Origin: Letharia columbiana
Taxonomy: Eukaryota; Ascomycota; Lecanoromycetes; Lecanorales; Parmeliaceae
Length of the DNA stretch: 64,000 bases
NCBI RefSeq assembly: GCF_014066305.1
Contig: NW_023501057.1
Coordinates: 780,119-844,118 of the forward strand
Direction: 5' to 3'
Shown piece after piece: positions 48,900-62,521 of this stretch. The position numbers and the translations under genes are program-made. The notes below the pieces were generated by a model. The model made no database searches. It was not told the DNA's origin and saw nothing but the letters and a program-made list of their open reading frames with translations. How positions within the stretch are numbered: the first letter of the stretch is position 1; each line of letters begins with the position of its first letter.

Positions 48900-51800
48900 T
48901 AATAAAATTAGAGATAAAAGAGTATAAATAAAAAAATTAGAAAAACTATTTAAATAATAGATTTAGATCTATTAACTTATCTTAATTACTAATATCGCTA
49001 ATATCTATATCTTTATTCTTTATAATATTATCTAACTCCTTAATTATCTCTATTATTCTACGCTTAATCTAATTTATTATTATAAAAAAGTTAAATATTA
49101 AATAGATAAAGCCTTTATAAACCTTTATTCGATTAGAGAGCTCTCTCTAAAGGTTCTTAAATATCTATATATTATACTTCTTAATTTAATACCTCTTATA
49201 AAGATATAAAACCCGATCTATAAGAATCTACTTTTAAACTAAAATTCGATAATAATTTTAAATAATATTTAGAAATTAGTATATAACTAAATTACTAAAA
49301 TTATATAAAAGATAATACTTCTATAGAGCTTAAATAGTAGTCTAATAAAAGATATTTTATCGTCTTTTATTAATACTTCTTAGATTAGAGTTAAGTATTA
49401 TAAATATAATTATTTTATTAATAATTCTTATCTTAGATATCGAGTTAGAAATTAATCGATCTAAAATAATAAAGAACTCTTCTTATATCGCTTTTAATAT
49501 TATATACTCGATCTATATATAAAATAAGAATTAATTATTATTATAAATAGAATATAATTATTATTATATCGATATCTATATAAGATTAATTTTTAATTAA
49601 ATCTTTCTATAAAGTAATTATTAGAGAAGATTCTTTATATATAATATTCTAAACTTATTATAGATCGTAGCTTATATTTTATTTATTAAGACTCTTAATT
49701 TATAATAGCGCTAATAGATAAAAATAAAGCCTTTAATTCTATCGCTAAAATTAATAGCTTTTAATCTCTTATCTAAGATTATAAGATAGACTTATTAAAA
49801 GTTAATCTTCGATAAAAAAATAAAAAAATTATTAATCTCTATAAAGTATTTCTATTAAAGTATATCTAGTTTTTATATATATAAAGCTAAGAGTAATAGA
49901 CGTTAGTTTAATAAGATAGCGTTAAGAATTAGATTATTAATAATATAGTTAATCTAGAAAGAGTATTTATTATATATTATTCTAGCTAAGACTATAGAGA
50001 TTATATATATTAAATCTTATATATCTTTTAAGACTCTAATACTCTTATCTTATAGAGCTCGCTAGATCTTAAAGTTAAACTTTTTTATATTCTCTAAACT
50101 ATCTTTCTCTAATAATAAATAATAAAATATTAATATTATTAATAGTTTCGTAATAATTTAAGAGAGTTTAACTTTAAGAATTTATATAGATATCTTTTTT
50201 TATCGCTATTAGATAGTCTATATTAACTTTAAAATATAATTAAGCTAATTAAAGAATCGAATTACTTAAAAATTAATAAATACTAAAGTATATAAAGAAC
50301 TTTAAGTATATAACGCTAGAATATCTTTAATTAGAATAATTTATACTAATTTAAGAAAGTTAACTACTCTACTAATTATAGTTATAATACTTTTATTAAT
50401 AATAACTTATAGATTAATTACCTCGATTTTATCTTTTTTTATCTAATAATATAAGTAAAAGTTATAAATAGTATTTTAGATCTTATTATCTTATATTAAC
50501 TTATAGTACTTCTTTTCTAACTCGTCGCGTATTATTAGAAATATATATAGAAATCGTAGAGTAAATCTAAAAAGGGATATTATAAAGATAATTTCGATTA
50601 TTACTCTATTCTTAAGAGATAGATAAAATCGCGACTAGTTTTATACTAATCTCTTAATCTTTTATAGAATTTTAATTTAAAAATTATCTAATTAAAGATT
50701 AATATCTATCTCAATTAATATCTCTAGATATTTATAAAAGTTATTAAAAGAAATTTTCTTTATATCGATAATATAAATATAGGCGATATTTTTTATATAT
50801 AGTATATATAACTTATTTTAGTTAATTCTCGCGTCGATTATAGTATAATAGATTTTTAAGATTACTATTATAATATCTATCTCTACTTAAGATCGTATTA
50901 TAATTATTATATTATCGATATATATTATTATCTTTAATATTCTATTTCTTATTTATATTCTCGAGATTTAGAGATTATAAATAATATATCGAGTAAGATC
51001 TTTAATTATAATTACGAATAAAAGATAGCTTAGAAAATTTCTCTATCTTATATCGCTTTATATTATAATTATTTCTTTAATATAATTATTAATATAAATC
51101 TTAATCTTAGCTTTCTTATAGATAAGTTATACTTAAATAATAAATTTCTTAAATATATCTAATTCTTTTAAAATCGCTAAAAAAAACTTATAGCTAACTT
51201 AATTATATATTTTCTTCTAATTAAAAAAGAGAATAGCGATTTTCTCTTACTTTTATAATAGCTTTTTAATAAATTTATACTTAACTATTAGAAACTAAAT
51301 TATTTTAATATTATTATCAATAAGTCTCTTTGATTAAAAAATAATTATTATTCGTTAATTATCTTATCTAGAGCCTTTATTAGACGTTATATTAAAATAT
51401 TTATAAAGATTTTATAATTTATATTTATAATAAATAGGGGATAATAATTCTTGATATTAGTTTATTTCCCTTTATTTTTAAAAAGAATAATTAAAATTCT
51501 ATTCGTTTAATACTTTAAGAGCTTCTACTTTTACTATATCTAGTTATAGAAGAAGATTAATTAAATAACGATAATTAAGATTTTCTCTTTTTTCTTTTTC
51601 TCTTACCCTATAATAGTCTTATAGAACTCACTTAAAAGATTATCTTTATTTAATAAAGTTTCTAAAAACGCTTAACGAATAGTAGCCCGTATCTTTTAAG
51701 CTTTAATAGAGTTCTTTATTTTAGTAATATCTATTAAGCTTATTCGATCTATTATATATCATAGAATTTCATTTTAAGCTCTCTTATTTAAAGATTTTAT

Positions 51801-54800
51801 ATTATAAAGATTTTAGTAGTAATTAATTACTACTCTAAAAATACCCTTTAAATCTATATATATCTCTTTTTAATTATATTTTAAGATCTCGATAAAGCTA
51901 TAATTTATATATCTAACTCTTATAAAAAATTATTTTATTAGCTTTTTTATTAAGAATAAGATATTTAGCTATAGTATTATAGAAATAGAATTAATTATAT
52001 ATATCTACGAGCTATTTCTTACACGTTTTAATAATTACTATTTTTTTTCTAGCTCGAAATTTAGTAATTTAAAATATCTTTTCTTTTATAATTATAGGCG
52101 ATTACGCTATAGATTATATTTAAGTTTCTAATTTACTCTATAATTATCCTTTATAATTTATTTTATAAATTACACTATTAATATCTTATAAATTATTTAC
52201 TCTTCTATTAAGTTTTTCTCTAAGAATATTTATAATATCTTTATATATAAGACTCGCACTTAATTTCTTTATAGAAGTAAAAATAATAATTTTTATCGTC
52301 TAAATTTTTAAATAATTATAAAGATTATTTTTATTATAATTATCGTAGTCTTATAATTAATAAATAATCTATTAAACGCTATCTTTTAACCCTCTAACTT
52401 TTCTAATTAATTATCTTAGATATAGATTTAATTAATTCTAGAAACTAGAGTTCTCCTCTCTAAAAAGTATATAAAGACTTTAAGATCTAGATTCTAGATT
52501 CTTTAACCGTCTATTAGATAATATATGCTATTTTTATTAAGATTCGATAATAATTCGAATAATACTCGTAGCTATAAGAGAGGCGGGGGGATTATAAAGG
52601 CTTTATTTATAGCGATTAATATAAGATTCTAATCTCTCTCTACTACGTCGTAGAGTATTTATAGCGATATTTATTTAAATATTTTTATATTTATTTTTAG
52701 TTATAATAGCCTTTTATCTTCTTTAGTTAAGACGTATATTAATATTACTATAAGTATATATTTTTTATATTTAACCTCGTAAACTAGAATTCTTTTATTA
52801 CTCTCTTTATAAATAATATAATTTAAATTTTTATCTTTCTATTACTTTATAAATTTGATATTTATAATAATAATAACTTTATTCTTTTTAACTCGATAGA
52901 TTATAATAATTATTTATAGAAATAATCTTTTATAATATTTTATAATTTTATTAAATAGATTTATCTTTTAAAGTAGTAGAATATTAACTCTATAACTCTA
53001 TATTATATTATATATTTTTCTAAAATAATTTAAATTTAGAATTAAACGAATATTAAGTAAAATTATTTATATCTTATATATAGCTATAATTATAATATAA
53101 TAGATCTATTCTTTATAAAAAAGAACTTTATAGTATTTATAGATTTTAGTATTTATAATTTCTTATATTTAATTATTAAGTACGCTTTTCTATAAATATT
53201 ATATATTTTAATTAAATTTATTAGTCTAAATCTAATATTAAACGCTTTATTATATCTTAATCTTAGTTATCTAATTATAAACTTAAAGCTATATATCTTA
53301 AAGTTTTTTTTAAAAATAATTATAATCTTACTACTTATAACGCCTTTAAACTTCTAATATTTTATCTAGAATTTTAAACTCTTAAAGTCTTTTATCTCTA
53401 TTATCTATATAGTTAGAAAATAAAAATCTATAATATCTAATAAACTTTTATTTATTATATATACTTAAGATCTTTTTATATAATATTTAATAATATATAT
53501 AATCGCTAAATCGATATAAAAGCTTTAATTCTTAGCTTTTTTAACGATAGTAGAAAAGTAATAATATATTATTTAATTTTTAATATTATAGAGTTCTATA
53601 GATATTATATTTTTAAGCTTTATAATTTTCTTTAATCTCTTTATAATTTATTTTAGAATCGATTTATTTTACTTTTCTTATAGTTTAGATAGCATTTTTA
53701 GATAGAGTTATCTATTATCTTCGAGGGCTAATATTACTAAAATAAAGATATTTCTCCCTTTCTTACTACGACGAATAGATATTATCTTACTCTCTTATAT
53801 TAATATATATAAAGATTATAATCTAGACTTAGACTTCGATTTAATATAATTTAATAAAATTATTTCTCTCGATATCTTATTTTTTTACTATCGAAGATAA
53901 AGTATAAATTAAGCTTATCTTCTATAGCTAGATTTTCTTTATCTTTTTCTTTATTAATAATTAAAAAGAGCTAAGAGTATTAACTCGCCTTTATTTAAAA
54001 ATTAGTATTTCGAATAATAAAGATAAGAAAGTTATTTTTCTTATTAATCTATTATAATCTTACGATTAATAATTCTATTTATAGAATTTATAAGATTAAA
54101 AAAGATCTTCTCTTCTTAATCTTAACTCCTCTACTACCCTCTATCTCTTTTTATACTATTTATTCTTCTTAGCTCTCCTTTACTCCTTTCTCTTCTACTT
54201 CTTTAATGTATATTAATTAATATCCTCTTTATTAGTAATTTATCTCTTTAAAAAGCTTAAATTAAAATATTTCTTATAATAAGAGAGAGAAGATTAATAA
54301 GACTTAATAGATATTAGATCTACTTTATTATTAGATTATAGCTTATCTAAAAATAAACTATACTCTAATAATATATTTTTCTCTTATATTACTTTATTAC
54401 TTAACTAATTATTAATAAATTATTTATTAATAATTTTAAATTATTAGTTTAGAGAAGACTCTTTTATAATAATCTTAGTAGAGTTAGATATTAATATTAT
54501 AGCGTTATATTAATAATTAATATAATATATTAATTATCTATATTATATTTTAATTTAAATTTTTTAAAATATATTTTCTAATAGAATTTTTAACTTTTAG
54601 ATTTTAATCGTTATCTCTTTTAGCTACTTCGTTTTAATAGAAAAGTTTTTCGCGTTATAACGCGTATACGTTTTAAAAGATAATATAGTAATAGCGAAGT
54701 ATTAAATAGAGTAATTTATTAAGATAATAAAAAGACTTTATCTATTATATAGTTATTTTATTTCTCTTAAATATTTAATAGAGGTATAAAAACACTTTAT
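48900..54800 (-). mobile_element. Non-LTR (LINE) retrotransposon, minus strand, RIP-mutated
   Basis: The reverse transcriptase core is readable on minus between about 51500 and 50950. The block IAILFFN-KKIYN-VSYKFF corresponds to the family motif with DQxKAYDRVSH. Downstream DIR-RNFLS and YLLFVIII match the RQGDPLSP...LLF motif. Upstream at about 51420 a STOP-rich version of the 'YRPISL' block is visible. Stops at former W, Q and R codons fit RIP. Outer limits are inferred from the lack of other signals and are not firm. No endonuclease part was read with confidence. Confidence 0.6.
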
Positions 54801-55087
54801 TAGAAAATAATTAAGAGCCTATAGTTGAATTCCTTAAGTACTAAGTTCTTAGAGTTATTACGTTAAGATATCATATATAGACTCGAGTATTACTAGCGAG
54901 ACGCCGCTGCCAGCGCTCTTAGAACGTGTTATCGTCGCTGGCGATACCTCTAAAAGATCTTAATTCTTTACTTAAGACGAGAATTAGACTAGATAATAAT
55001 CTAAGAAAAAGCTTTCTTTACTTTCTTCTATTACTACTTTTATCTAAAATATTAAAAGTATTATTTTCTTTTCTATTTATTAATATC

Positions 55088-55262
55088 TATTATAAATATA
55101 ATAGAAAGATAAAAATAAAGAGATAGAAGATAGTGCTATTATAACGTCTTAGCAGATAATACTTACTAGTAGATTTCTTTATAGAATCTTATTATCTTAT
55201 ATTTAACTTATAAATTTATAATAGTAATAGTAATTAATTTTCTACTATTATAATATTAATAA
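55088..55262 (+). repeat. Dispersed direct repeat, copy C (LTR-like)
   Basis: Matches copy B over about 170 bp with differences mostly of the C/T and G/A type. B and C flank the LINE region, so they may be LTRs of an older element into which the LINE inserted. Confidence 0.75.
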
Positions 55263-55781
55263 GAGATCTTATTAATATTAACTATTAGATTTACGAGTTT
55301 CTTATAGCGATAGATTAAATCTATTATTACGAGATTTTCGAGTTTATTAAATACTTTATTAATTATATTATTTAGAATTATAATTATTAATCGAAATAGA
55401 TATTAGAATTATTAAGATACTTAAGAATATTATTTATTAAAAGTAGAATATCAGATATATTAGAATGATTAAAAGACTGATTATTAATTTATAAAATATA
55501 TGAATATTTATATATATAAAATAGGTAGCTAATAATAGCTGATAATTACTAGCTCTAGTAATACGTAATATATTATACGATAGCCGAAGGGGCTAATATT
55601 ATAACACTTCTCGACAATCTTAGAAGCTAGATTCCCTAAACCCTAGTATATTATATCTTATATATATTAGTTTTCAAATCCACGCTTTATATTCGAAATT
55701 AATTATTTACCCGACCTCGTTAAATCTATAAAAAACCTCGATAAGAAAAATAGAAAGAGTGCCGGGGCTTTTAAATACCCG

Positions 55782-55943
55782 TTTCGGGACCTCGAAATAA
55801 TATAAGGGTTTTTGATGTTTTGCTTATATTATTTCGGGACCTCGAAATAATATAAGGGTTTTTAATTGATTCGGGTCCTCGTATAATATAAGGATTTTTT
55901 ACCCGTATTGATTTCGGAACCTCGAATGAAATAAGGATTTTAG
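55782..55943 (+). repeat. Four spaced copies of a 30-bp motif in the Gypsy leader region
   Basis: TTTCGGGACCTCGAAATAAT-type units start at 55782, 55832, 55870 and 55912, each followed by ATAAGG and a T run. The first two are 50 bp apart and nearly identical; the last two are diverged. Confidence 0.8.
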
Positions 55944-57539
55944 TTCGACATTTTTTATATAGAAATTAAATGGCGATAGCCCTCTCGTCGATAAGTATAA
56001 GCTAAAAAAATGAGCTGTCGCTATGAGGTATATCTATTTATAAACGATTACCGAAGACTTAGTTTAATATTCATATTAGAAAGTATAAGAATGTTCGATA
56101 CTATTCTACTCGCTTTCGAGCTCATAATCTATTAAAAGTAGGTGTTACGATTTTAATAACCTTACGATCTTACTTATATTATAACTCTAATTAAGCTTAG
56201 CGTACTAAGGCCTTTTAGTCTTTCTATTTTACTATAAAGTCTATATACTTATAATAATTCTATATAGATAGTATTCTCTTTATACTATAATATAGAGTTA
56301 TTATATATACTATTAAGTTTCTAATATAATATTATTTATCTTTCTTCTAGAGCGATAGCGATCTATTTACTAGTTATACTAAATATATAGTTAAGAAGAG
56401 AGTATACTATTAAGAAGTTAATAGCTATAGCTAAAAGAGCTTACTACTTAAAAGATTATTTAAAAAAAAGTCTTTTATTTATATAAAGGCTAATCTAGCT
56501 AGATTAAATAAGAATCTAAAAAAAAAAAAAATCTTTAATATATTAAAAGGAATAGACCTTAGACTAAATCTCCTTTATACTCTTACTAGTTTAATATTAA
56601 TAAATTCGTTAATTTTAAATTTAGATAATATATAAAGTTAAATCATTATAGGTGAGTTATAAATATATTACTATCTAGAAGAACTCGAGAACTTCGATAA
56701 GAAGGTTTTAAATATTACTATATTGTCCGCACGATATAAGAGAAAGCGTTCTATCTCTAGAAGATATATTATTAAATCTAGTTTAGATTATATCGGAGTA
56801 TAACTTACGAATATTATTAAAGAAGAATCTATTATAATCTTTACATTTATTATTAATTTATAGAATTTTATAAAAAGCGCTATCGATACTTCTAATACTT
56901 AATATAATGGATTAAAGACTTTAATAAAGAGCTTTCGAACTATTAGCCGTAATATTAAAATGCTTTAATAATAAAATAAATAACTTAACTAGAATATCGC
57001 TTATACTAAGATAGAGATATTAATAATTATTATTCAACTAAGTAATAGTAATAATTAATTATTTCACGAGCGAGAAATTAATAATAGACTTCGAGGTTTA
57101 CGTAATAGATATCGTATTAATATTACAAAACTCATTAAAGAAAATAAGAAATTTAAATAAGACTTAAAGTATAAAGAGTAATAGTTGAAGAAGTAATAAT
57201 CTTATATATTAATTAATTTAGAAAACTTCGATAAGAAAGACGTGGAGGTTATATCTATATCTTATTAGCCGAGTATTTCTATTAATAATATTCATCGAAA
57301 CTTATATTATATCTCTATTACGGATCGCGTAAAGGGTATAGAATTAAATAAATGATATTTTAATATCTCGGATTTCTATAGTACTAATAATTAAACTAAG
57401 TGAAATAGCTAGCGTTAATATCTTAAAGCGAAGTTTAGATAAAGCGCTATAATCTTTCTTACTAAACTTGAGAAAATCGATTATATATAAGACTATTATA
57501 AGTTTACTACTTATAACGTTATTAAAATAAAAATAAATA

Positions 57540-59634
57540 AAGATATCTTAGACTTATATTAAATTATTTAAGAAATAATCGATAAATTAGATAATATATT
57601 CGAAATATATAATAAGGTTATCAAATCGAATATTAAGATATTTAATCTTAAATTTAATATAAGAATAATAGATAAGAAGGAATCGTTCGAGGACTTCTAC
57701 GCACGATTCTCTGCAGTTATTACTCCCTTAAAATTTATTAATATTTATAAGATATTTAATCTAAAATAATTAATCTCTATATACCTAAGATATCGAATTT
57801 TAGGATAGCCTTTTAATACTTTTCGAGAATTAATTATTTTTCTATAAGTACTAAATATGAATTTTCGAGCTATTAATAATATATTAAGTCTAAAAAATAA
57901 GAAAGAGATTAATAAAACTAATAAAAACTTTACCCCCTCGAATAATTAACGTAATACTTTCTTCACTAAAAGAAATAATAATATTATTATTGAAAATTCC
58001 TATATATAAGAATATAAGTATTCTAAATTATTAATAAATAGAATTTAAAAAGAAGGTAAATATTTTAAATATCTAAAGACTAGATACTATTCTAGCGATA
58101 ATAGTATCTTATATAAGAATATAGATTTATTAATAAAAGAATAAATTAATATAATTCTAAAAGTCGTTAGCGTTAAGAAGAACGTCTCTATCGAATTATT
58201 ATAAAAATTAAAAAATTAAATATCTCTAGCTAAGTCGTCGTTAGGAATCTAAAAGCCTTATATATAAGAATTAAAGAGTTAAAAATAGGAAGAATACTCG
58301 CTTTCGTCTCTCTATCCGCGTATACTATTACTATCGAAGTCTCTTTATAGAATAAATATTAATTAGACTTTTATAGAAAAATTATTATATTAATAGAATA
58401 GATTAAGACTAACTATCTCTCGAATATCGAAGCTTTAATATTAAGCTTTATAAATATATCTTTTATTAAAGTAAATAAGTTATTTAAAGTAGTATTAATA
58501 TAACTCTATAGATTACGACTAGTTAATAATAAATTAATCTTTATTTCTAATATTATATATATAATCTTAATAAAACTCACCTTAGAAGATTATATAGAAG
58601 AACTTTAATACTTAATTATCTTATTAAAATAATTTAATATTATTCTAGAAATGCTATAGCTAGAATAGTATAATTCTTATATATTCTTTAAATCTAGAAT
58701 TATTATATTTAATTTAGATTACTATATATTTAACTATTTATTATATAATAAATCTATTACTATTTAGAGTAATAATAAGTTTTTAAAAAAGAACTTAAAT
58801 TATATAGTAAAGATTATATTTAAAAAAAAGAATATAATAGAGATCTTTATCTATATCTTTACTAAAATAATTAAAAAATTAGAAAATTAAGTTATTATTA
58901 TATAGCTCTAAGACTTTAAATAATTTTTTAACTCTATTAATAAGAAAGCGAAGTTTATTACTAATATTACCGCTATTACGATAGAAGATTATAAAAAATT
59001 CTTTTATAAGTTAAGAAAGAAATCTTTAACTATAGAATAGCTATAGGAATAAGTTTCTATAATATATTACGAATAATTAGATATTTAAAATTCTATTAAA
59101 GCTAATAAACTTCTTACTTATCGCTTTATTAACTATAAAATATATCTTAAAAAAGAAATTATTCTATTATCGAAGAGGGCTTATAGGCTCTCTAGAGACC
59201 AGATATTAATTATAAAGAAATATATCGATAAGATATTAGAGAAAAATTATATTAGATTAAGTACTTCTCTCTATATAACACCTATTCTAATTATAAAGAA
59301 ACTCGATAAAGAACTTAGATTATACGTAGACTATAAAGTCTTAAACGTATTTACTATCTCTAATCGAAATACTTCTTTATTAATTAAGAAGACTCTCGCT
59401 AAATTATACGCGGCGAAGATATATAGTAAATTCGATATTATAGCCGCTTTTAACGAGATTAGAGTAAAAAAGAGTTATAAGAAAAAAATCGTATTTATTA
59501 CTTAATATAGCCTATTCGAATATATAATAATATCTTTCGAGTTATATAATACTCTTATCACTTTTTAAATATTTATTAATAACACCTTACGCGAATATTT
59601 AAATATATTCTATATTATCTATTTAGACGATATT
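57540..59634 (+). mobile_element. Ty3/Gypsy retrotransposon, 5' part: gag and RT, RIP-mutated
   Basis: A capsid-like gag stretch at about 57660-57960 reads FYARFSAVITPLKFIN and NFRAINNILSL. A nucleocapsid knuckle near 58050-58110 reads YFKYLKTRYYSSDNS, where Cys has become Tyr as RIP predicts. RT begins near 59170 with KRAYRLSRDQILIIKKYIDK, then TSLYITPILIIKKLDKELRLY, IYSKFDIIAAFNEIRVKKSY and the active-site YLDDI at 59620-59634, where the nested element interrupts it. The left LTR was not identified; the region from about 55.5 kb is probably leader. Confidence 0.8.
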
Positions 59635-59797
59635 TATTAGAACTAGTATAGGTGCGATATTAGTATAAGTAAGATAGAATAGGATAATAAGACTACCGAA
59701 CTATATATGTAAGTAGAAGATATGATATGATAGGGAATGCCTCCGTCAAGGCCCGCTAGCCATAAGGCTAAGGGCTAAGTAAGGTACGCTCGTAATA
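59635..59797 (+). repeat. Left LTR of the nested element
   Basis: 163 bp; differs from the right copy chiefly by C/T and G/A changes. It contains GGCCCGCTAG and TACGCTCGTAA shared with the right copy. Confidence 0.85.
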
Positions 59798-62353
59798 GTA
59801 CTCCCCTCTCTCAAAGAGCCATGACCTCCATAGCTAGTAGACCGGAGATGCAAGCCCATTACTCGCCTTATATCTTCAAACATCCATAGTCCTTCGAAAG
59901 AACCATCGCTCGCTGAAATCCATAAAAACAAAGACTTTTAATGTATACTATACTAAATTAAATTAATACCTTTCTCCGACGGCAACAACGATAGCGATAT
60001 CGCATCCCGAAGATTCCGCTAGCGCGTCATCGATAGCACTTTATTATAGCGTCAAGGGGCTCCCAATTTAACGAAGATCTATAAAGAATTAAATAAATAG
60101 TAATCGAAAGAAGGATTTACTATACAATGGCCATCTAATTCCATATTTATAATAGAGAAGAAATTAATAAGATAATGCAATTTAATTAGTCAAGGCCTCC
60201 CGAACCGAACCAAGCCGTAAGCGCTAAAACTCTAAATCAATATTAAATGATTTCGATATAAGTTTCTTTATAGAACGTCACATAGCCGATATCAATCGAG
60301 GCTATCAACGACGGCAGTAAGATACGTAGATAACGTACTATACGAAAGCCTTCAGGCATATAATAATAAGGGGAGCCCGCTTAATAAATCTAATATAAGA
60401 TTATTAATAAGCAACATAGGTCTAAGAAATCGATTCCCGAATATAAAAAAAAAATGAGGCTATTCTAAAGATATCGGACGGTTTCAATTCGTTTAAAAAT
60501 ACGATATTCGAGGATTTACCGATATCTATGCTATTTCGACTATATTTACCTACTATATTCTCATAACCATATCATTCGTAGATCTAATGCGTTCTCATAA
60601 CCTATATTTATCATTTATAGATCTATTACGTTCGCATAGCCATATCTATCGTCTATATTCCTCTAAATTAAGGCGAAAAATAATAGCATATTTACCACGC
60701 GGTTTACTTACATCTTCAAGTCTCGCCTTAATATACTATTTAGCAAATACCTTTACTTTCTTATCTGCCAGCTATTCGACATATATTAGATTACGATATT
60801 CTAATATAATAAGATATTTCTTTAGGTCTAGTAATATTTACTTTCTTTCGTACATAGCATATAAGTTCAGAAGACGGAGATTTACTCTATTTCTTAAGTC
60901 GATTATGAAATTCAGCTAAATAACATTAATCTAATATTCTTTATCGCCATACTTCTATATATACGCGGTATATTTCATAAACTCTATATAATACTCGGAA
61001 AATAACTAATTATCACGTCTTCTAAAAGTTAAGTAATTATAAATATTTCTTTATCGAATAATATCTAATAAAGTCTTATAAAGATTATATAATTAATCCA
61101 GAAGATCGTCAACTAAGAGATAAGAATTTTTTATAGTCTTTCGACGTCTAGATATCGTATACTCAACAGCGTTTCCTCCAAAACGCGATACGACGTAGTT
61201 TATCTAAAAAGCGTTAATAAAATAATAATCTTTATTAAGGCTAAGTTTATCCATAATCCTTATTTTCCAATTCTCAAATTTAAATCTATCACCGTTAAAT
61301 ATAAATAAATTTAATAGTCTTAAGCTAAGTAACTATCTAACTAACTATAACGAGATTAATCGATGTCGATATGCTCTTAATACTTCGAAATCTCGTGATA
61401 TAAATAGAGGTGAGAACGAGGGCGAAAGAATAGAGATATCAGCTGAGTTTTAGCCTTACATCTCTTCTTACTATCCTAATATCTCCTGTAAAGAAGAAGA
61501 AGCAGAGATACCAACCGATCTTTAGGCCTATATCTCCTCTAAATAACTTAATATCTTACGATATCGCTAATAAAAGTCCTTAGTAGATAGAGAACACTAC
61601 ATTCATAGCATATAAAGTGACGGCGAGTTAGGAGATAAGTATCTTCTATATAAGTCGTCATATATAAGATAGGGTTCGCCACGATATATAGATAATCGGC
61701 GATATAAAGAGAGGTATCTTAATATTAATATAGGTGGATTTAAAGAATTTATAATTTATTAAATATAAATAAAAACGGAGCGGAGAAGATAGGCGTGAAA
61801 ACGGCGATTTTAGCTAAGCTTCCCCGTCAAGTATTATAGAGAGATCTCTGGAATTCTAGTGCTATAAAGGCTTATGCGAGTTAAGAAAGGTGGTAAATCT
61901 CTATATTAAGAGTCGAAGTTTGACGATAACGCTCGAAATAGTGTTATTCCTTCGCGAGAATCTATAATACTCGTTTCTTAATCGATTAAGTCGCCGTAAA
62001 GACTATAAATACTCTAAATTATATTCTTTCGAACGGTAGAAAGTCCGCCGAAGATATATTAGTAGGTGATAGACTTTTTGCGAGTAACGGAGCGGAGAAG
62101 GATTTCTTATATTCGATGTAGAGGACTCGTTTTTTAATGAATTAGGCTATCGTTGATAGTGTAGATTATTTAATATAGATTTCTTTCGAATAATATAAGT
62201 ATCTGATAATTTAAATATATAATAGAACTTCTATATAGTAGAAATACCCAGCGTTTTCTTTATCAAGCTCGATCGCTTACTCCGAGCAAAAAGTAAAAAA
62301 TTCATCAATTTTCTTCGCCGAGAAGGAAGAGATATAAAGGAGCCTTATTATAA

Positions 62354-62516
62354 TATCAAAACTAGTATAGATACGATATTAGTATAGGTGAGGTAGAATA
62401 GAATAATAAGGCTATCGAACTATGTATGTAAATAGAAGACATAATATAATAGGGGATACCTCCGCTAAGGCCCGCTAGTCATAGAGCTAAGAACTAAGTA
62501 GAGTACGCTCGTAACA
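62354..62516 (+). repeat. Right LTR of the nested element
   Basis: 163 bp, same length as the left LTR, ending GCTCGTAACA directly before the ATATT duplication. Confidence 0.85.
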
Positions 62517-62521
62517 ATATT

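Larger units (their letters stand above)
59635..62516 (+). mobile_element. Nested LTR element without recognised proteins, inserted in the Gypsy RT
   Basis: The LTRs are 59635-59797 and 62354-62516, both 163 bp, starting TATTAGAACTAG and TATCAAAACTAG (probably TG before RIP) and ending GTAATA and GTAACA. The target duplication is ATATT (59630-59634 and 62517-62521). Removing the element restores the RT reading frame across DDI|LIY. The 2.56-kb interior has no gag or pol that I can read; ACGGAGCGGAGAAG occurs near 61785 and 62088. A non-autonomous LARD-like element is the best fit. Strand is assigned arbitrarily as plus. Confidence 0.85.

Noticed and set aside
54926..55126. 66-residue open frame in AT-rich DNA
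   Set aside because: Lys/Leu/Ile-rich translation of low-complexity sequence; it overlaps repeat copy C.
60587..60919. 110-residue open frame inside the nested LTR element
   Set aside because: Composition is Ser/Tyr/Arg/Leu-biased as expected from translating AT-rich DNA; no motif, no leader, and RIP-type changes are all around it.
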